Of a stretch of 42,856 bases of DNA, positions 15,054 to 24,515 are shown one piece after another; within the stretch, counting starts at the first letter, position 1, and each line of letters begins with the position of its first letter. Below the pieces are notes generated by a model that was not told where the DNA came from, ran no database searches, and saw nothing but the letters and a program-made list of their open reading frames with translations. A program made the translations under genes and the position numbers. This stretch comes from Acidiferrobacterales bacterium (GTDB lineage Bacteria; Pseudomonadota; Gammaproteobacteria; Acidiferrobacterales; SZUA-150), in NCBI GenBank assembly GCA_947258385.1, contig CAMYII010000058.1, positions 1 to 42,856 on the forward strand, read 5' to 3'.

Positions 15054-15506
15054 CTACCGTTTAATGATCTCAACCCGCCGGTTCTGGCGCCAGGCGGCTT
15101 CGTTGTGCTCCAGCGCGACGGGCTTTTCCTCACCGTAGGAAACCGTCGTAATACGATTAGCGGCGACGCCAAGCGCGCGGAACAGCCGCGCGACGGCCTG
15201 CGCGCGGCGCTCGCCCAGCGCCAGATTATACTCGCGTGTACCGCGCTCGTCGCAGTGGCCTTCGAGCGCCACACTCGCACCCCGACGCGCCCTCATATCG
15301 GCCGCATGGGCCTCGATAATGGCACGGGACTCGCTGCTGATGGTACTGCTGTCAAAGTCGAAGTACACCCGCTGTTCGGCCAGTAACGCCACCTGGGCGT
15401 CGGTCAGGCCGCCGGTCTCCACATCATAAGGCACGCCCGTGGTCTCACAACCCGCCACACCCAGGACGGCGAGCGCTGCCAATAATACCCACGCTTTTTT
15501 TGTCAT
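15054..15506 (-). CDS. pal: Peptidoglycan-associated lipoprotein Pal
   Basis: Pal is the outer-membrane lipoprotein that tethers peptidoglycan and partners TolB. The 150-residue product has a lipoprotein signal ending LGVAGC with lipidated C20, and an OmpA-like domain from about residue 45 (YFDFDSSTIS...). The peptidoglycan-binding motif region GHCDERGTREYNLALGERRAQAV is intact. Start 15506 is preceded by GGAG and gives the expected signal; the frame continues 58 codons upstream into tolB without justification. It follows tolB by 4 bp. Confidence 0.96.
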   Translation of the reverse strand: MTKKAWVLLAALAVLGVAGCETTGVPYDVETGGLTDAQVALLAEQRVYFDFDSSTISSESRAIIEAHAADMRARRGASVALEGHCDERGTREYNLALGERRAQAVARLFRALGVAANRITTVSYGEEKPVALEHNEAAWRQNRRVEIIKR

Positions 15507-15510
15507 AACG

Positions 15511-16827
15511 TTACTCCGTATATTGTAGTGGTTGATTGGAGGGTGACCAGGCGGGCTCGCGGACATCACCCTGTTCGAATTTGAAAACTTGCCGTACGCG
15601 TCCGTCGGCCGAGACTGACGCCAGCACGCCACCGCCACGCACCTCGGTGGCGTAGAGCACCATACGTCCGTTTGGGGCAAAACTCGGCGACTCGTCGAGC
15701 GGCGTATCGGTCAACACCTGCAGCAGATTATTGGCCAGGTGCAGGATGGCGATATGATACGCCCCGCCGTTTCTGCTCACCAGCGTGAGCGTCGCGCCAT
15801 CCGGTGCATAGGAGGCGCGGGCATTATAGCTGCCTTCGAATGTCAGGCGTGTCACATCACCGCCATCGGCGTCCATGCGATAGATCTGCGGCTGCCCGGC
15901 ACGGTCCGAGGTGAAGATGATATGGCGTCCGTCGGGCGACCAGGCCGGCTCGGTGTCAATGGCATAATTTTTGGTCAACCGGGTCAACCGCCTGGAGGCG
16001 AAATCCATCACGTAGATCTCGGGATTGCCATCCCGGGACAAGGTCAACGCCAGGCGTTTGCCGTCCGGGGACCAGGCCGGGGCGCCGTTGATGCCGGTGA
16101 ATTCCGCCAGCTTCTCCCGCCTGCCGTCGACCAGAGACTGCGCGTAGACCATCGAACGCTGTTCCTCGAACGAGACATAGGCCAGGCGCGCGCCGTCCGG
16201 GGACCAGGCCGGCGATAGCAGCGGCTCGGGGGATTTGACGATGGTCACCGGCCCGTAACCGTCGGAATCCGCGACCTGCAGCTTGTAGATATTGCGTTTC
16301 TTGTGGGTCTCCTTGGTGACATAGGCGATACGGCTGCTGAACGCGCCCGGCTCACCCGTGAGCCGCTCGTACACCACGTCGCTGATCTGGTGCGCGGTAG
16401 CCCGCAGCGCATTCTCGTCCACACGAAAGATATAACCCGCTAACTGCTTGCCTTTGAAAACATCGTAGAGCCGGAACTCCACCTGCCACTGGCCGTTCGG
16501 CAGCTTTTTCTTCTTGCCGATGAGCAGCGCCTCGGCCTTGATGCGGCGCCAGTCCTTGAACACCACATCCTGGTCCTCGTGCGGCGTGCCGAGAAAATGC
16601 TTGCGGGGCACGGGTGCAAAACGGCCACTGCGCGCGAGGTCGGCCTCAACGACAGCGGCGACGTCGTGCGCCGGTTTGTCTTTACCCGCCAAGGCGAACG
16701 GCACGATTGCAATCGGCAGACCGACATCCGCGCTCTGCGTAATCTCTATCGTCAATACGGCTTGTGCCGTCTGGCTGCAGGCGATCAAGCCCCATGCAAC
16801 CAACAATAACCCTACACGCCTAACCAT
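15511..16827 (-). CDS. tolB: Tol-Pal system periplasmic protein TolB
   Basis: TolB is the soluble periplasmic component linking TolA and Pal. The 438-residue product has a signal peptide (cleavage near AQA-VL), an N-terminal alpha/beta domain, and a six-bladed beta-propeller with repeated motifs such as PAWSPDGARLAY, PAWSPDGKRLAL and PAWSPDGRHIIF. ATG 16827 is chosen over the TTG one codon upstream; AGGG precedes it. It starts 8 bp after the tolA stop, inside the tol operon. Confidence 0.96.
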   Translation of the reverse strand: MVRRVGLLLVAWGLIACSQTAQAVLTIEITQSADVGLPIAIVPFALAGKDKPAHDVAAVVEADLARSGRFAPVPRKHFLGTPHEDQDVVFKDWRRIKAEALLIGKKKKLPNGQWQVEFRLYDVFKGKQLAGYIFRVDENALRATAHQISDVVYERLTGEPGAFSSRIAYVTKETHKKRNIYKLQVADSDGYGPVTIVKSPEPLLSPAWSPDGARLAYVSFEEQRSMVYAQSLVDGRREKLAEFTGINGAPAWSPDGKRLALTLSRDGNPEIYVMDFASRRLTRLTKNYAIDTEPAWSPDGRHIIFTSDRAGQPQIYRMDADGGDVTRLTFEGSYNARASYAPDGATLTLVSRNGGAYHIAILHLANNLLQVLTDTPLDESPSFAPNGRMVLYATEVRGGGVLASVSADGRVRQVFKFEQGDVREPAWSPSNQPLQYTE

Positions 16828-16835
16828 CAATGACC

Positions 16836-17603
16836 CTAGCCCTCCGGTCTGAATTGAAATTCAATCTCACGATAATACTCGAACAGATCCTCTTCCTGCG
16901 GGATCGGCAGCGGCGCGGCCTTGTACACCGCGTTCTCCACGGAACGATCAAAGACCGCGCTCCCGCTCGAGGTGACGACCTCGGCGCTGATGACCTCGCC
17001 GCTCGGCACCAACCTGACCCTGACGACGCATTCCATACCGCTTTTCGCGCCCGGTGGACGCACCCAGTTACGGCTGACCTTCTGCCGGATCAGAGCCTTG
17101 TATTTGTCGGCCAGGGCCAATGCGTGCGCCTGTTGGGCCTGGGCCACGCGCTGCTGCTCCTCGGCCTGTAGCAGCTCCTGCAACGCCTGCTGTTGCTCCT
17201 GGCGCTGGCGTTCGGCCGCCTCCTGTGCGCGGCGCTTTTTTTCCGCTTGTTCCTTGCGCCGGCGTTCGGCCGCCTCCTTGGCCTGCCGCTGTCGCTCGGC
17301 CTCCTGGCGCTTGGCCTCCTCCTGCGCCTTCAAGGCCGCGAGCTGCTTCTGCCGCTGGTCCTGCTCGCGCCGTACCCGTTCGCTATCTTCTGGAGGCGTT
17401 CTCGGTATCGCCGGCGGCGGGCTCTCCTTGATCACCACCGCCTGCAGCACGTTCTCCGGGACAGGCTCCGCACGCCAGGGCCAGCGGAAACTGACTGACA
17501 ACAACAGTATCACAAGCGCATGCACCAGCAGCGCAAAAAAGAAAGCCTTATAGCCACCAGCATAACCGTCAACCGGGGCTCTTGTCGCCTGTTCGACCGT
17601 CAT
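16836..17603 (-). CDS. tolA: Cell envelope integrity protein TolA
   Basis: TolA bridges the inner-membrane TolQR motor and the outer membrane. The 255-residue product has one N-terminal transmembrane helix (about 18-38, AFFFALLVHALVILLLSVSF), a long charged Ala/Glu/Gln/Arg/Lys helix at about 75-165 (KRQEAERQRQAKEAAERRR and similar), and a globular TolA C-terminal domain (WVRPPGAKSGMECVVRVRLVPSGEV). The central helix is short compared with E. coli. I use ATG 17603; the frame extends upstream to a TTG at 17636 without evidence. It lies 99 bp after tolR. Confidence 0.94.
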   Translation of the reverse strand: MTVEQATRAPVDGYAGGYKAFFFALLVHALVILLLSVSFRWPWRAEPVPENVLQAVVIKESPPPAIPRTPPEDSERVRREQDQRQKQLAALKAQEEAKRQEAERQRQAKEAAERRRKEQAEKKRRAQEAAERQRQEQQQALQELLQAEEQQRVAQAQQAHALALADKYKALIRQKVSRNWVRPPGAKSGMECVVRVRLVPSGEVISAEVVTSSGSAVFDRSVENAVYKAAPLPIPQEEDLFEYYREIEFQFRPEG

Positions 17604-17702
17604 TTTGCCTGCATCGACACCGACCGCGCGTTGCAACTTGAGTCTTGCGACACGCCGCGCCTCACTTGGTTCCGTGGCTCCTCGCCCGTGTGATGCCTCA
17701 CG

Positions 17703-18125
17703 CTATCGCTTGCTCTGTTTCGGGCTCTGCGTGGCCAGCCCCACGGTGGGCGCCCCGGCCTCTTGCAGTATCGTCATCACGGCAACGACCTTGCCGTAGG
17801 AGACCTGGTGGTCACCGCGGACCACGACCGGCGTCTGCGGGCGCAGCCGTAGGATCTTACTGACCTTCTCGCGCAAGGCCTCGACGCCGATCTCGCGGTC
17901 GTCCAGATAATAGGCGCCTTTTTTGTCCACGGTCACCACGATCGTTTCATTGTCCTGGATATTGACCGGCCTGGCCTGGGCCTCGGGCAGATCGACCTTG
18001 ATGCCTTGGGTCAACAGCGGCGCGGTGATCATGAAAATCACGAGCAAGACCAGCATGACGTCGATATAGGGCACGACGTTGATCTCGCTCATCAGCCGTT
18101 TTTTCCGCTTATGCTGTGCGTACAT
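17703..18125 (-). CDS. tolR: Proton channel subunit TolR
   Basis: TolR is a single-pass ExbD-family protein of the proton-driven TolQR motor. The 140-residue product has the canonical N terminus (RKKRLMSEINVVPYIDVMLVL), with the protonatable Asp at residue 22 in the transmembrane helix, followed by a periplasmic domain. It starts 2 bp after the tolQ stop, indicating coupled translation. Confidence 0.96.
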   Translation of the reverse strand: MYAQHKRKKRLMSEINVVPYIDVMLVLLVIFMITAPLLTQGIKVDLPEAQARPVNIQDNETIVVTVDKKGAYYLDDREIGVEALREKVSKILRLRPQTPVVVRGDHQVSYGKVVAVMTILQEAGAPTVGLATQSPKQSKR

Positions 18126-18127
18126 GC

Positions 18128-18823
18128 TCAGGACCGCGCAGTGAAACTCTGCCGCTGAACAACGCTGGAGAACTCTTCCATGAAGATCTCGTAACGATTG
18201 ATGAGCCGCTCGGTTTGATTGGAATAGCGGTTATAGGCGATGACCGCCGGGATGGCCGCGAACAAACCCATGGCGGTGGCGATCAGGGCCTCGGCGATGC
18301 CGGGCGCGACATGGGCAATGGTCGCCTGCTGTACCGCGCCCAGGGAGCGGAAGGAATTCATGATACCCCAAACGGTACCGAACAACCCGACATAGGGACT
18401 GGTGGATCCCACCGTCGCCAGGAACGCCAGGTGCGTCTCCAGGCGGTCGATCTCCCGTGACAACGACACACGCATGGCGCGCTGCACGCCGTCCAGGATG
18501 TCTGGGGCCTTGATGGACTGTTGCTGCACCAGGCGCTTGTACTCCTTGAACCCGTCGACAAACAGGCTCGCCATGCCCGTGGGATTGGCGCCGCGGCGGG
18601 TGAATTCGGCATACATCTGGTTGATGTTGCCGCCAGACCAAAACCGTTCCTCGAACTGTTTCGATTCCCGGTAGGCGGCGCGTATGCCAAACCATTTGCG
18701 GAATATCATGGTCCATGAAATCAGCGAGGCCAGCAACAGCATTGCCATCACCAGTTGCACCAGCGGGCTGGCGTTTTGAATCAGCGCGAGAAGCGCAATG
18801 CCTTCGTTTGGGATCACCGTCAT
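18128..18823 (-). CDS. tolQ: Proton channel subunit TolQ
   Basis: TolQ is the MotA/TolQ/ExbB-family subunit that forms the proton channel around TolR. The 231-residue product has a first transmembrane helix near 18-40 (VQLVMAMLLLASLISWTMIF), a cytoplasmic loop, and the two C-terminal helices with the family signature GLFGTVWGIMNSF and the segment AMGLFAAIPAVIAYN. It starts 2 bp after the ybgC stop. Confidence 0.96.
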   Translation of the reverse strand: MTVIPNEGIALLALIQNASPLVQLVMAMLLLASLISWTMIFRKWFGIRAAYRESKQFEERFWSGGNINQMYAEFTRRGANPTGMASLFVDGFKEYKRLVQQQSIKAPDILDGVQRAMRVSLSREIDRLETHLAFLATVGSTSPYVGLFGTVWGIMNSFRSLGAVQQATIAHVAPGIAEALIATAMGLFAAIPAVIAYNRYSNQTERLINRYEIFMEEFSSVVQRQSFTARS

Positions 18824-18825
18824 GA

Positions 18826-19239
18826 TTACAGTTTGCTCAGCCCTTCGAGTTGTGTCGCCATCGCGTCCGGTATCCGGCGCGGCGCAAAACTATTGCTGTC
18901 CACACACGCGATTTTTACCTCACCCTGGCACAAGGTCTCACCGGTGCGGCTGACTGTCTGTGCGAACGTGAGACTCGCCTTGCCGCGCCGGCTCATCGAC
19001 ACGCTCACCTCCAGGGTATCGTTAAAGCGCGCCGGCTTGAGATAATCGAGCACGATCGTGCGCACGGCGAAGACCACGCCCAGCTCACGGGACAGGTGGT
19101 CCTGTTCGAAGCCGATAGCGCGCAGCCACTCCGTGCGCGCGCGCTCCATGAACTTGAGGTAATTGGCGTAATAGACCACGCCACCGGCATCGGTATCCTC
19201 ATAGTAGACTCGGACAGGAATGGCAAAGGCCGTGCTCAC
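18826..19239 (-). CDS. ybgC: Tol-Pal-associated acyl-CoA thioesterase YbgC
   Basis: YbgC is a 4-hydroxybenzoyl-CoA-thioesterase-type hot-dog enzyme that hydrolyses acyl-CoA and is encoded at the head of tol-pal operons. The 137-residue product contains the family active-site segment YYEDTDAGGVVYYANYLKFMERAR, with the catalytic Asp in EDTDAGG. The start is GTG at 19239 with only a weak upstream GAGA. It leads the ybgC-tolQRAB-pal-cpoB-queEC run, 62 bp after ruvB. Confidence 0.93.
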   Translation of the reverse strand: MSTAFAIPVRVYYEDTDAGGVVYYANYLKFMERARTEWLRAIGFEQDHLSRELGVVFAVRTIVLDYLKPARFNDTLEVSVSMSRRGKASLTFAQTVSRTGETLCQGEVKIACVDSNSFAPRRIPDAMATQLEGLSKL

Positions 19240-19301
19240 AATGGGTCTCTTAAAACTAATAACGAATCAATCCGGCAGCGGGGTTAAACGTTAATTAAGG
19301 G

Positions 19302-20351
19302 CTACTCGGGTTCGAACAGACCCTGTTGTCGTCGTTCGGTCACGGGTGGAACCTGCATGCCAAAGTACTCCCAGGTCTTGCGCGTTGCCATGCGCCCGCG
19401 CGTGGTGCGCATGAGAAAACCCTGTTGTATGAGATAGGGTTCGATCACATCCTCGAGCGTGCCGCGCTCCTCGCTCAAGGCCGCGGCGAGGCTGTCAATA
19501 CCGACCGGGCCGCCGTCGAAATTCTCCAATACCGCAAGCAGCAATTTGCGGTCCAGCGTATCGAACCCCTGCTCATCGACTTCTAACATGTCGAGCGCGG
19601 CCGCCGCAATGTCGCCGGTCAGAACGCCATTACCTTTGATCTCGGCGTAATCGCGGGCGCGCCGCAGCAGCCGGTTGGCGATCCGCGGCGTGCCGCGGGA
19701 ACGACGGGCGATGGCCATCACCCCCGCCGGCTCCGTGGCGACCCCCAGTATCGCGGCCGAGCGCGCCACGATCTTCGCCAGATCCTCCTGCGAATAGAAC
19801 TCCAGGCGTTGGACGATGCCGAAGCGGTCGCGCAGCGGTGAGGTCAACAGCCCCGCGCGCGTGGTCGCGCCAATCAGCGTGAACGGCGGCAAGTCCAGCT
19901 TGATGGAGCGCGCCGCCGGACCCTCGCCAATGATGATATCGAGCTGGTAGTCCTCCATCGCCGGATACAGAATCTCCTCCACCACCGGGCTCAAGCGGTG
20001 AATCTCATCGATGAACAGAACGTCGTTGGCCTCCAGGTTGGTCAGCAGCGCCGCCAGATCGCCGGCACGCTCCAACACGGGCCCGGACGTCTGGCGTAGA
20101 TTGGCGCCCATCTCGTTGGCAATGATATGGGCCAGCGTGGTCTTGCCCAGTCCCGGCGGGCCAAACAGCAACACATGGTCCAGCGCCTCGCCGCGGGCGC
20201 GCGCCGCGGGGATGAACACCTGCATCTGCCGATGCACGTGGGGCTGACCGATGTATTCGCGCAACTGCGCTGGCCGCAGGCGATTTTCATGGGTAGATTC
20301 CCCGGGAGAGGACAGCAGGTGCGCGGAAAGCAGGCGTTCGGTTTCGACCAT
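19302..20351 (-). CDS. ruvB: Holliday junction branch migration ATPase RuvB
   Basis: RuvB is the AAA+ motor that drives branch migration with RuvA. The 349-residue product has Walker A GPPGLGKT at 64-71, Walker [11 protein letters not shown], the sensor region [10 protein letters not shown], and the C-terminal winged-helix domain ([18 protein letters not shown]). ATG 20351 is favoured because AGGA lies 8 bases before it; the frame also opens at a GTG overlapping the ruvA stop. It is the last gene of ruvCAB. Confidence 0.97.
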   Translation of the reverse strand: MVETERLLSAHLLSSPGESTHENRLRPAQLREYIGQPHVHRQMQVFIPAARARGEALDHVLLFGPPGLGKTTLAHIIANEMGANLRQTSGPVLERAGDLAALLTNLEANDVLFIDEIHRLSPVVEEILYPAMEDYQLDIIIGEGPAARSIKLDLPPFTLIGATTRAGLLTSPLRDRFGIVQRLEFYSQEDLAKIVARSAAILGVATEPAGVMAIARRSRGTPRIANRLLRRARDYAEIKGNGVLTGDIAAAALDMLEVDEQGFDTLDRKLLLAVLENFDGGPVGIDSLAAALSEERGTLEDVIEPYLIQQGFLMRTTRGRMATRKTWEYFGMQVPPVTERRQQGLFEPE

Positions 20352-20356
20352 GGCCA

Positions 20357-20947
20357 CTATCCTGCCACGCTTTTAAGCGCCTGACGAATGATTTCCTCCG
20401 TGCGCAGGCCCTCGGTCGGCACCGCGCGCACCAGTCGGCTTGCTTCCTGCGGTTTGTAGCCGAGCGCGGTCAGGGCGCTGACGGCCTCGCTGACGGGATC
20501 GTTCTGCGGCGGCGGTGGCCCCGCCTCACCCGTGCCGGAAACGGGCACCGGGACCTTGTCGCGCATCTCCACGATCAGGCGCTCGGCGGTCTTGCGCCCG
20601 ATGCCCGGCACCCGCGTCAGCCGCGCCACGTCTTCGGCCACCACACATTGCTCGAATTCCTGATACGTCAGACCGGACAGGATCGCCAGCGCCACCCGCG
20701 GCCCGACACCGTTGACCTTGATCAGCCCACGGAACAGGCGCCGCTGCGATTCGCGGGAAAAACCGTATAACAGGTGCGCATCATCGCGGACCAGCAAATG
20801 GGTGTACAAGGTCAGCTCCTGGCCCACGGCCGGCAGATCGTAGAACGTGGTCATGGGCGCCTCCAGCTCATAGCCCACACCACTGACATCGACCAGCAGC
20901 GTCGGGGGTTCCTTATAAACGAGTCTGCCCTTCAGGTGCCCGATCAC
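20357..20947 (-). CDS. ruvA: Holliday junction branch migration protein RuvA
   Basis: RuvA forms the tetramer that recognises Holliday junctions and loads RuvB. The 196-residue product has the N-terminal OB fold ([28 protein letters not shown]), central helix-hairpin-helix motifs ([13 protein letters not shown] and [13 protein letters not shown]), and the C-terminal RuvB-binding domain ([19 protein letters not shown]). It starts with GTG overlapping the ruvC stop (GTGA), so the two are translationally coupled. Confidence 0.97.
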   Translation of the reverse strand: MIGHLKGRLVYKEPPTLLVDVSGVGYELEAPMTTFYDLPAVGQELTLYTHLLVRDDAHLLYGFSRESQRRLFRGLIKVNGVGPRVALAILSGLTYQEFEQCVVAEDVARLTRVPGIGRKTAERLIVEMRDKVPVPVSGTGEAGPPPPQNDPVSEAVSALTALGYKPQEASRLVRAVPTEGLRTEEIIRQALKSVAG

Positions 20948-21462
20948 TTTATCACCTGCACGTGTCGGCCGAGACCGCGCAGCAGTGCCGCGTTGCCCAC
21001 AGCCTGATTGGCATGGCAGATAGCGCAGGCGAGCGCATCGGCCGCATCCGCCCGCGGGGACTCCGACAGCCCCAGGAGCACCTTGACCATGTGTTGGACT
21101 TGCTGTTTACCGGCGTGCCCCTTACCGACGACCGCGCGCTTGATCTGCAGCGCGGTGTACTCGCTTATCTCAAGATCGCGGTTGGCCGCCGCACAGATCG
21201 CCGCCCCGCGGGCCTGTCCGAGCTTGAGCGCGGAGTCGGCATTGCGGGCCATAAACACCTTTTCGACGGCAACGGATTCAGGGCGATAGGCGTCGATGAC
21301 CTCGGCGATCCCACGGTAGATCATGGTCAACCGCTCGGGCAGGCCGCCCTCGGTGGAAGCCACGCAGCCACTGGCAAGATAGGACACCCTTCCGCTGCGT
21401 GTGACGTTCACCACGCCAAAACCGGTCAGGCGCGAACCCGGATCGATGCCCAGAATCCGCAT
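20944..21462 (-). CDS. ruvC: Crossover junction endodeoxyribonuclease RuvC
   Basis: RuvC cuts Holliday junctions symmetrically. The 172-residue product shows the RNase H-like fold with catalytic acids: D7 in [16 protein letters not shown] in [11 protein letters not shown] and the C-terminal [17 protein letters not shown]. It begins 21 bp after yebC and overlaps ruvA by 4 bp, in the common yebC-ruvCAB order. Confidence 0.97.
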   Translation of the reverse strand: MRILGIDPGSRLTGFGVVNVTRSGRVSYLASGCVASTEGGLPERLTMIYRGIAEVIDAYRPESVAVEKVFMARNADSALKLGQARGAAICAAANRDLEISEYTALQIKRAVVGKGHAGKQQVQHMVKVLLGLSESPRADAADALACAICHANQAVGNAALLRGLGRHVQVIK

Positions 21463-21483
21463 CAGCCGCCAGCAGCCCCGGTG

Positions 21484-22233
21484 TTAGCCGGCCTCTTGTT
21501 CGAGGATATCTTGCGGAAAATCGGCATTACTGTAGACGTCTTGCACATCGTCCAGTTCCTCCAGGGCGTCGAGCAGTTTGAGCGTTTTCTCCGCTTCGGC
21601 GCCGGTGACCGGCGTTTCCGTTGTGGCACGCCGGGTGACCTCGGCCAGCTCCGGGACCAGCCCGGTCCCTGCCATGGCCTCGCGAACCGCTTCAAAATTC
21701 TCCGGCGTGGTCAGGACCTCGATCGCGCCCGCCTCATCGCTGAGCACATCCTCGGCGCCGGCGTCCAGGGCCGCTTCCATGATGGCCTCTTCATCGCTAC
21801 CGGCCGGATAACTCAGTATACCCACCTGATTAAACAGATAGGCCACCGATCCGTCGGTGCCGAGATTCCCGCCATGTTTGGAAAAGGCGTGGCGCACCTC
21901 ACTGACCGTGCGCTTGCGGTTGTCCGTGGCACACTCCACCAGCACCGCCACCCCGCTGGGGCCGTAACCCTCATAGCGCACCTCTTCGTAAGCAACGCCT
22001 TCGAGCTCGCCCGTGCCGCGTTTGACGGCGTTCTCGATCTTGTCCTTGGGCATATTCTGCCCCAGCGCCTTGTCAATGGCGGTGCGCAGGCGTGGATTGC
22101 CCGCCGGATCGCCGCCGCCGGTGCGCGCGGCGACCGTGATCTCGCGGATCAGCCTGGTAAAAATCTTCCCCCGCTTCGCGTCCTGCGCGCCCTTGCGGAA
22201 GCGGATGTTGGCCCACTTGCTATGTCCGGCCAT
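21484..22233 (-). CDS. yebC: YebC/PmpR family transcriptional/translation regulator
   Basis: This 249-residue protein has the unmistakable YebC N terminus ([25 protein letters not shown]) and the mid-region [14 protein letters not shown]. Family members act as DNA-binding regulators (PmpR-like) and have been tied to relief of ribosome stalling on polyproline; which applies here cannot be told. It heads yebC-ruvCAB. The 300-bp upstream gap to the divergent gene at 22532 should hold its promoter. Confidence 0.95.
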   Translation of the reverse strand: MAGHSKWANIRFRKGAQDAKRGKIFTRLIREITVAARTGGGDPAGNPRLRTAIDKALGQNMPKDKIENAVKRGTGELEGVAYEEVRYEGYGPSGVAVLVECATDNRKRTVSEVRHAFSKHGGNLGTDGSVAYLFNQVGILSYPAGSDEEAIMEAALDAGAEDVLSDEAGAIEVLTTPENFEAVREAMAGTGLVPELAEVTRRATTETPVTGAEAEKTLKLLDALEELDDVQDVYSNADFPQDILEQEAG

Positions 22234-22531
22234 GTGAGTATCTAACCTCTTGATAAATCGAATATTTCAGTGTTGCCATGCAGTGACTAGCGCGCAGTTT
22301 AGCATTTGCAGGCGGCCGCCCCAACAGCGCCACCGCCGGCGATGCCGCGAGGCGCTGTCTGCTTCCAGCCCCGGCCGCGTTCCCACATTGCGCGGCTACC
22401 CGCCGCGCATTATGCTTTGCATCCGTGCATCCCATTTGCCATCCGCCGCTACGTCCGCGCGGGCATCGCCCATCACTGAGGAACGCAGCAGGGGCATCCG
22501 GGTACGAGATCGCGGCTATCGAGGGGTTCGG

Positions 22532-23242
22532 ATGAGAAAATACGTGCTGACCGACAAGGCGGGCTCTACCGCCGAACGCCTGCGGGTAACGGCCGGCAAG
22601 TTCGTCCACGCCGCGGCGCCCGACGGCGATGAACCGCTCACACGTATGACCGCGGAGGGCCATGATTCGCCGCTATTGGCGGCGTTGGAGGCACCCGGCC
22701 CCACCGACCCCCACGCCAGGCTGTTCATGTTGAACACCCATGCCGTGACCAAAGACCCGAAAAAACCGCAGGCGTATACGGTGGTGAAGGAAATTCCGGC
22801 ACCGGCCGTCACTCTGGAGCACAAGCTGATCTTTGGCATCAGCGCCATTTGCATGATCTACAAGAACGCAGAATTCAGGCAATGGACGAAAAACTGGCTT
22901 TCCGGGCAGGACCGCTCGGTGGCGACGGCCCGCGCGATCAAGGAGGCCCTGAAAAAAGAGGCCCTCGCCGCCGGCGCCCTGGAGGCCCTGGCCGCCTGGA
23001 GCGAGACCGCAGGCAGGGACGAGGAGACGGTGCACGAGCATGGCGATACCGAAAAACGGGCGTTACACATTGCCGCCGCCGCCGAGCTCGCGGCCAGGCC
23101 CGAGGCCGACGCCGATGAGGTGGCCGGCGCCATTGCCTTGGCCACTCGCGGCATCGACCGCTATCAGGACAAGGTCGATCTGGTCGATCTTGCTGAAAAG
23201 GTGGTGGGCCACCGGTCTTCGCCGCTGCGCAAGCCCAGCTGA
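22532..23242 (+). CDS. Protein of unknown function (236 aa)
   Basis: I do not recognise this protein. It starts MRKYVLTDKAGSTAERLRV with GAGGGG about 6 bases upstream; the frame is open back to 22250 but that part shows no conserved character. Residues 60-120 contain a possible beta-rich region and one hydrophobic stretch (LIFGISAICMIY). The C-terminal half is Ala/Glu-rich and helical (ALKKEALAAGALEALAAWSE, and AAAAELAARPEADADEVAGAIALATRG). There is no signal peptide or clear transmembrane helix. It is the only plus-strand gene inside the minus-strand run from 10599 to 29412, set between yebC and the alpha/beta hydrolase, and looks like an insertion into a conserved gene order. Confidence 0.65.
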   Translation: MRKYVLTDKAGSTAERLRVTAGKFVHAAAPDGDEPLTRMTAEGHDSPLLAALEAPGPTDPHARLFMLNTHAVTKDPKKPQAYTVVKEIPAPAVTLEHKLIFGISAICMIYKNAEFRQWTKNWLSGQDRSVATARAIKEALKKEALAAGALEALAAWSETAGRDEETVHEHGDTEKRALHIAAAAELAARPEADADEVAGAIALATRGIDRYQDKVDLVDLAEKVVGHRSSPLRKPS

Positions 23243-23325
23243 GCCGGTCTCACCGTATCGACAGTCCAAGGGGCCCGCGCGGCGCGTTCACCGGACGCTG
23301 AAAAAAGGCGTTTCGCGGCCTGCGG

Positions 23326-24039
23326 TCAATGGCGGAATCTCCCGGACTGCAGGAAGCGGCAGATCTGTGCCGCAACCTCGGCCGAGAACAGCATGGTCGT
23401 GTGCGAGCCCGGGACGTGGATATGGTCAGTCACCGCGGCGCGGGTCTCGGCAACCGCCACCGTGCCATCGCTTTCGGCGGCGAACCCCGGCACCAGAAAC
23501 CGGCCAATCCCGATGCCCAGAGTCCCCGCAATCATCCCCACCTCGCGATCGTGCCGCTCCCAGCCGGGCCGCTCGCCCACTAACTGGCGCAGGCTGCGGC
23601 CGATCAGCCAACCGCCGAAGCGGCTGGCGGCCAACCGCGAGGCGACCACGCTCCCATTGAGCGGCGTGGCAAGCATCACAATCCGCCCGGGCCGCTGATC
23701 GGGATAGTCGCGAAACAGGGAGCGGATCAGAATGCCGCCCAGACTGTGGCCGACCAGGTGCACCGGCGTCCCGGCCAGCGTATCGAGATAGCGTTGCAGG
23801 CGCCGCGCGTTGTCTTCAAGATCACGCCCCACCGAATGATAGGAAAACAAATGGCAAAGGTAACCGCGGGCGCGCAGGCGCCGCGCCAGCGGCGCCAGGC
23901 TCCATGCCGGCAACCACACACCGTGCACCAGGACCACGTTTGCCGGGGAGGCTGGGACGGCGGTGTCTGGCTTATCGGCAAACACGGGGCCAGGGCGATT
24001 TTTTCTCCGCGTCTTCGCGCCTTTGCGTTGAAGGATCAT
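23326..24039 (-). CDS. Alpha/beta hydrolase, lipase-like
   Basis: This is a serine hydrolase of up to 237 residues. The oxyanion segment VVLVHGVWLPAWSL is followed by the nucleophile elbow HLVGHSLGGIL, with catalytic Ser in GHSLGG, and a C-terminal His candidate in VPGSHTTMLFS. The family covers esterases and lipases; no substrate can be proposed. The first 15 or so codons (MILQRKGAKTRRK) are encoded by a copy of the short dispersed repeat also seen at 463-582. A GGAGG lies only 2 bases before the ATG at 24039; a GTG at 23985 would exclude the repeat. It follows nudB by 35 bp on the same strand. Confidence 0.8.
   Translation of the reverse strand: MILQRKGAKTRRKNRPGPVFADKPDTAVPASPANVVLVHGVWLPAWSLAPLARRLRARGYLCHLFSYHSVGRDLEDNARRLQRYLDTLAGTPVHLVGHSLGGILIRSLFRDYPDQRPGRIVMLATPLNGSVVASRLAASRFGGWLIGRSLRQLVGERPGWERHDREVGMIAGTLGIGIGRFLVPGFAAESDGTVAVAETRAAVTDHIHVPGSHTTMLFSAEVAAQICRFLQSGRFRH
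24006..24032 (+). repeat. Copy of the short TGCGTCTT/GCGCCTTTGCGTT repeat
   Basis: This 27-bp segment matches 549-575 with few changes and, inverted, 498-522. It covers the annotated 5' end of the hydrolase gene, so it either supplies the first codons or marks that the true start lies further in. Confidence 0.55.
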
Positions 24040-24074
24040 ATCCTCCGCTTCTAAACGAATTCAGGAATGCCGGT

Positions 24075-24515
24075 TTAGCCCGACCCGACCGCCTGCCGGA
24101 TGGCGTCGCGGTTGCTCCACGAGGTCGCCTTGGCCAGCGCCTCTTGGACGTTCAGCCATGCGTAGTCAGTATGCTCGGCCGGATTCAAGGTGACGTCCAC
24201 TTCGGCGGGCAACTCAAGCACAAAGACGTGCTCCAGATTCGCGGTGACCTCGGGTGCGTAGCGATAACGCCACTGCGGCAGGATCTCATAGCGGAAGGTC
24301 AGATCAAGCTCTTGTAATCCCGCCTCGGGTTCGAGCCCGGTTTCTTCCTTGAGCTCCCGCTCGGCCGCGCGCCGCGGCAGGCTTTCTTCCCACTTCATGC
24401 TGCCTGTCACGGACTGCCAGAATTCCGGATGATCCGCCCGCCGCAGCAACAACACCCTTCCACCACGGCTGTAGACTACGACCAACACCGATTCGGGCCG
24501 CTTATACGGTTTCAC
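24075..24515 (-). CDS. nudB: Dihydroneopterin triphosphate diphosphatase NudB
   Basis: NudB removes pyrophosphate from dihydroneopterin triphosphate in folate synthesis. The 146-residue product has a Nudix box at 38-61 ([20 protein letters not shown] followed by ETGL). Compared with the GX5EX7REUXEEXGU consensus there is one extra residue between the first Glu and the RE pair. The N terminus [11 protein letters not shown] and the trailing [17 protein letters not shown] are typical of NudB. It starts with GTG, overlapping the aspS stop by 4 bp, the common aspS-nudB arrangement. Confidence 0.9.
   Translation of the reverse strand: MKPYKRPESVLVVVYSRGGRVLLLRRADHPEFWQSVTGSMKWEESLPRRAAERELKEETGLEPEAGLQELDLTFRYEILPQWRYRYAPEVTANLEHVFVLELPAEVDVTLNPAEHTDYAWLNVQEALAKATSWSNRDAIRQAVGSG

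Noticed and set aside
20962-22245. 427-codon plus-strand frame opposite ruvC and yebC
   Set aside because: It spans two firmly identified minus-strand genes and their junction; its translation is not protein-like.
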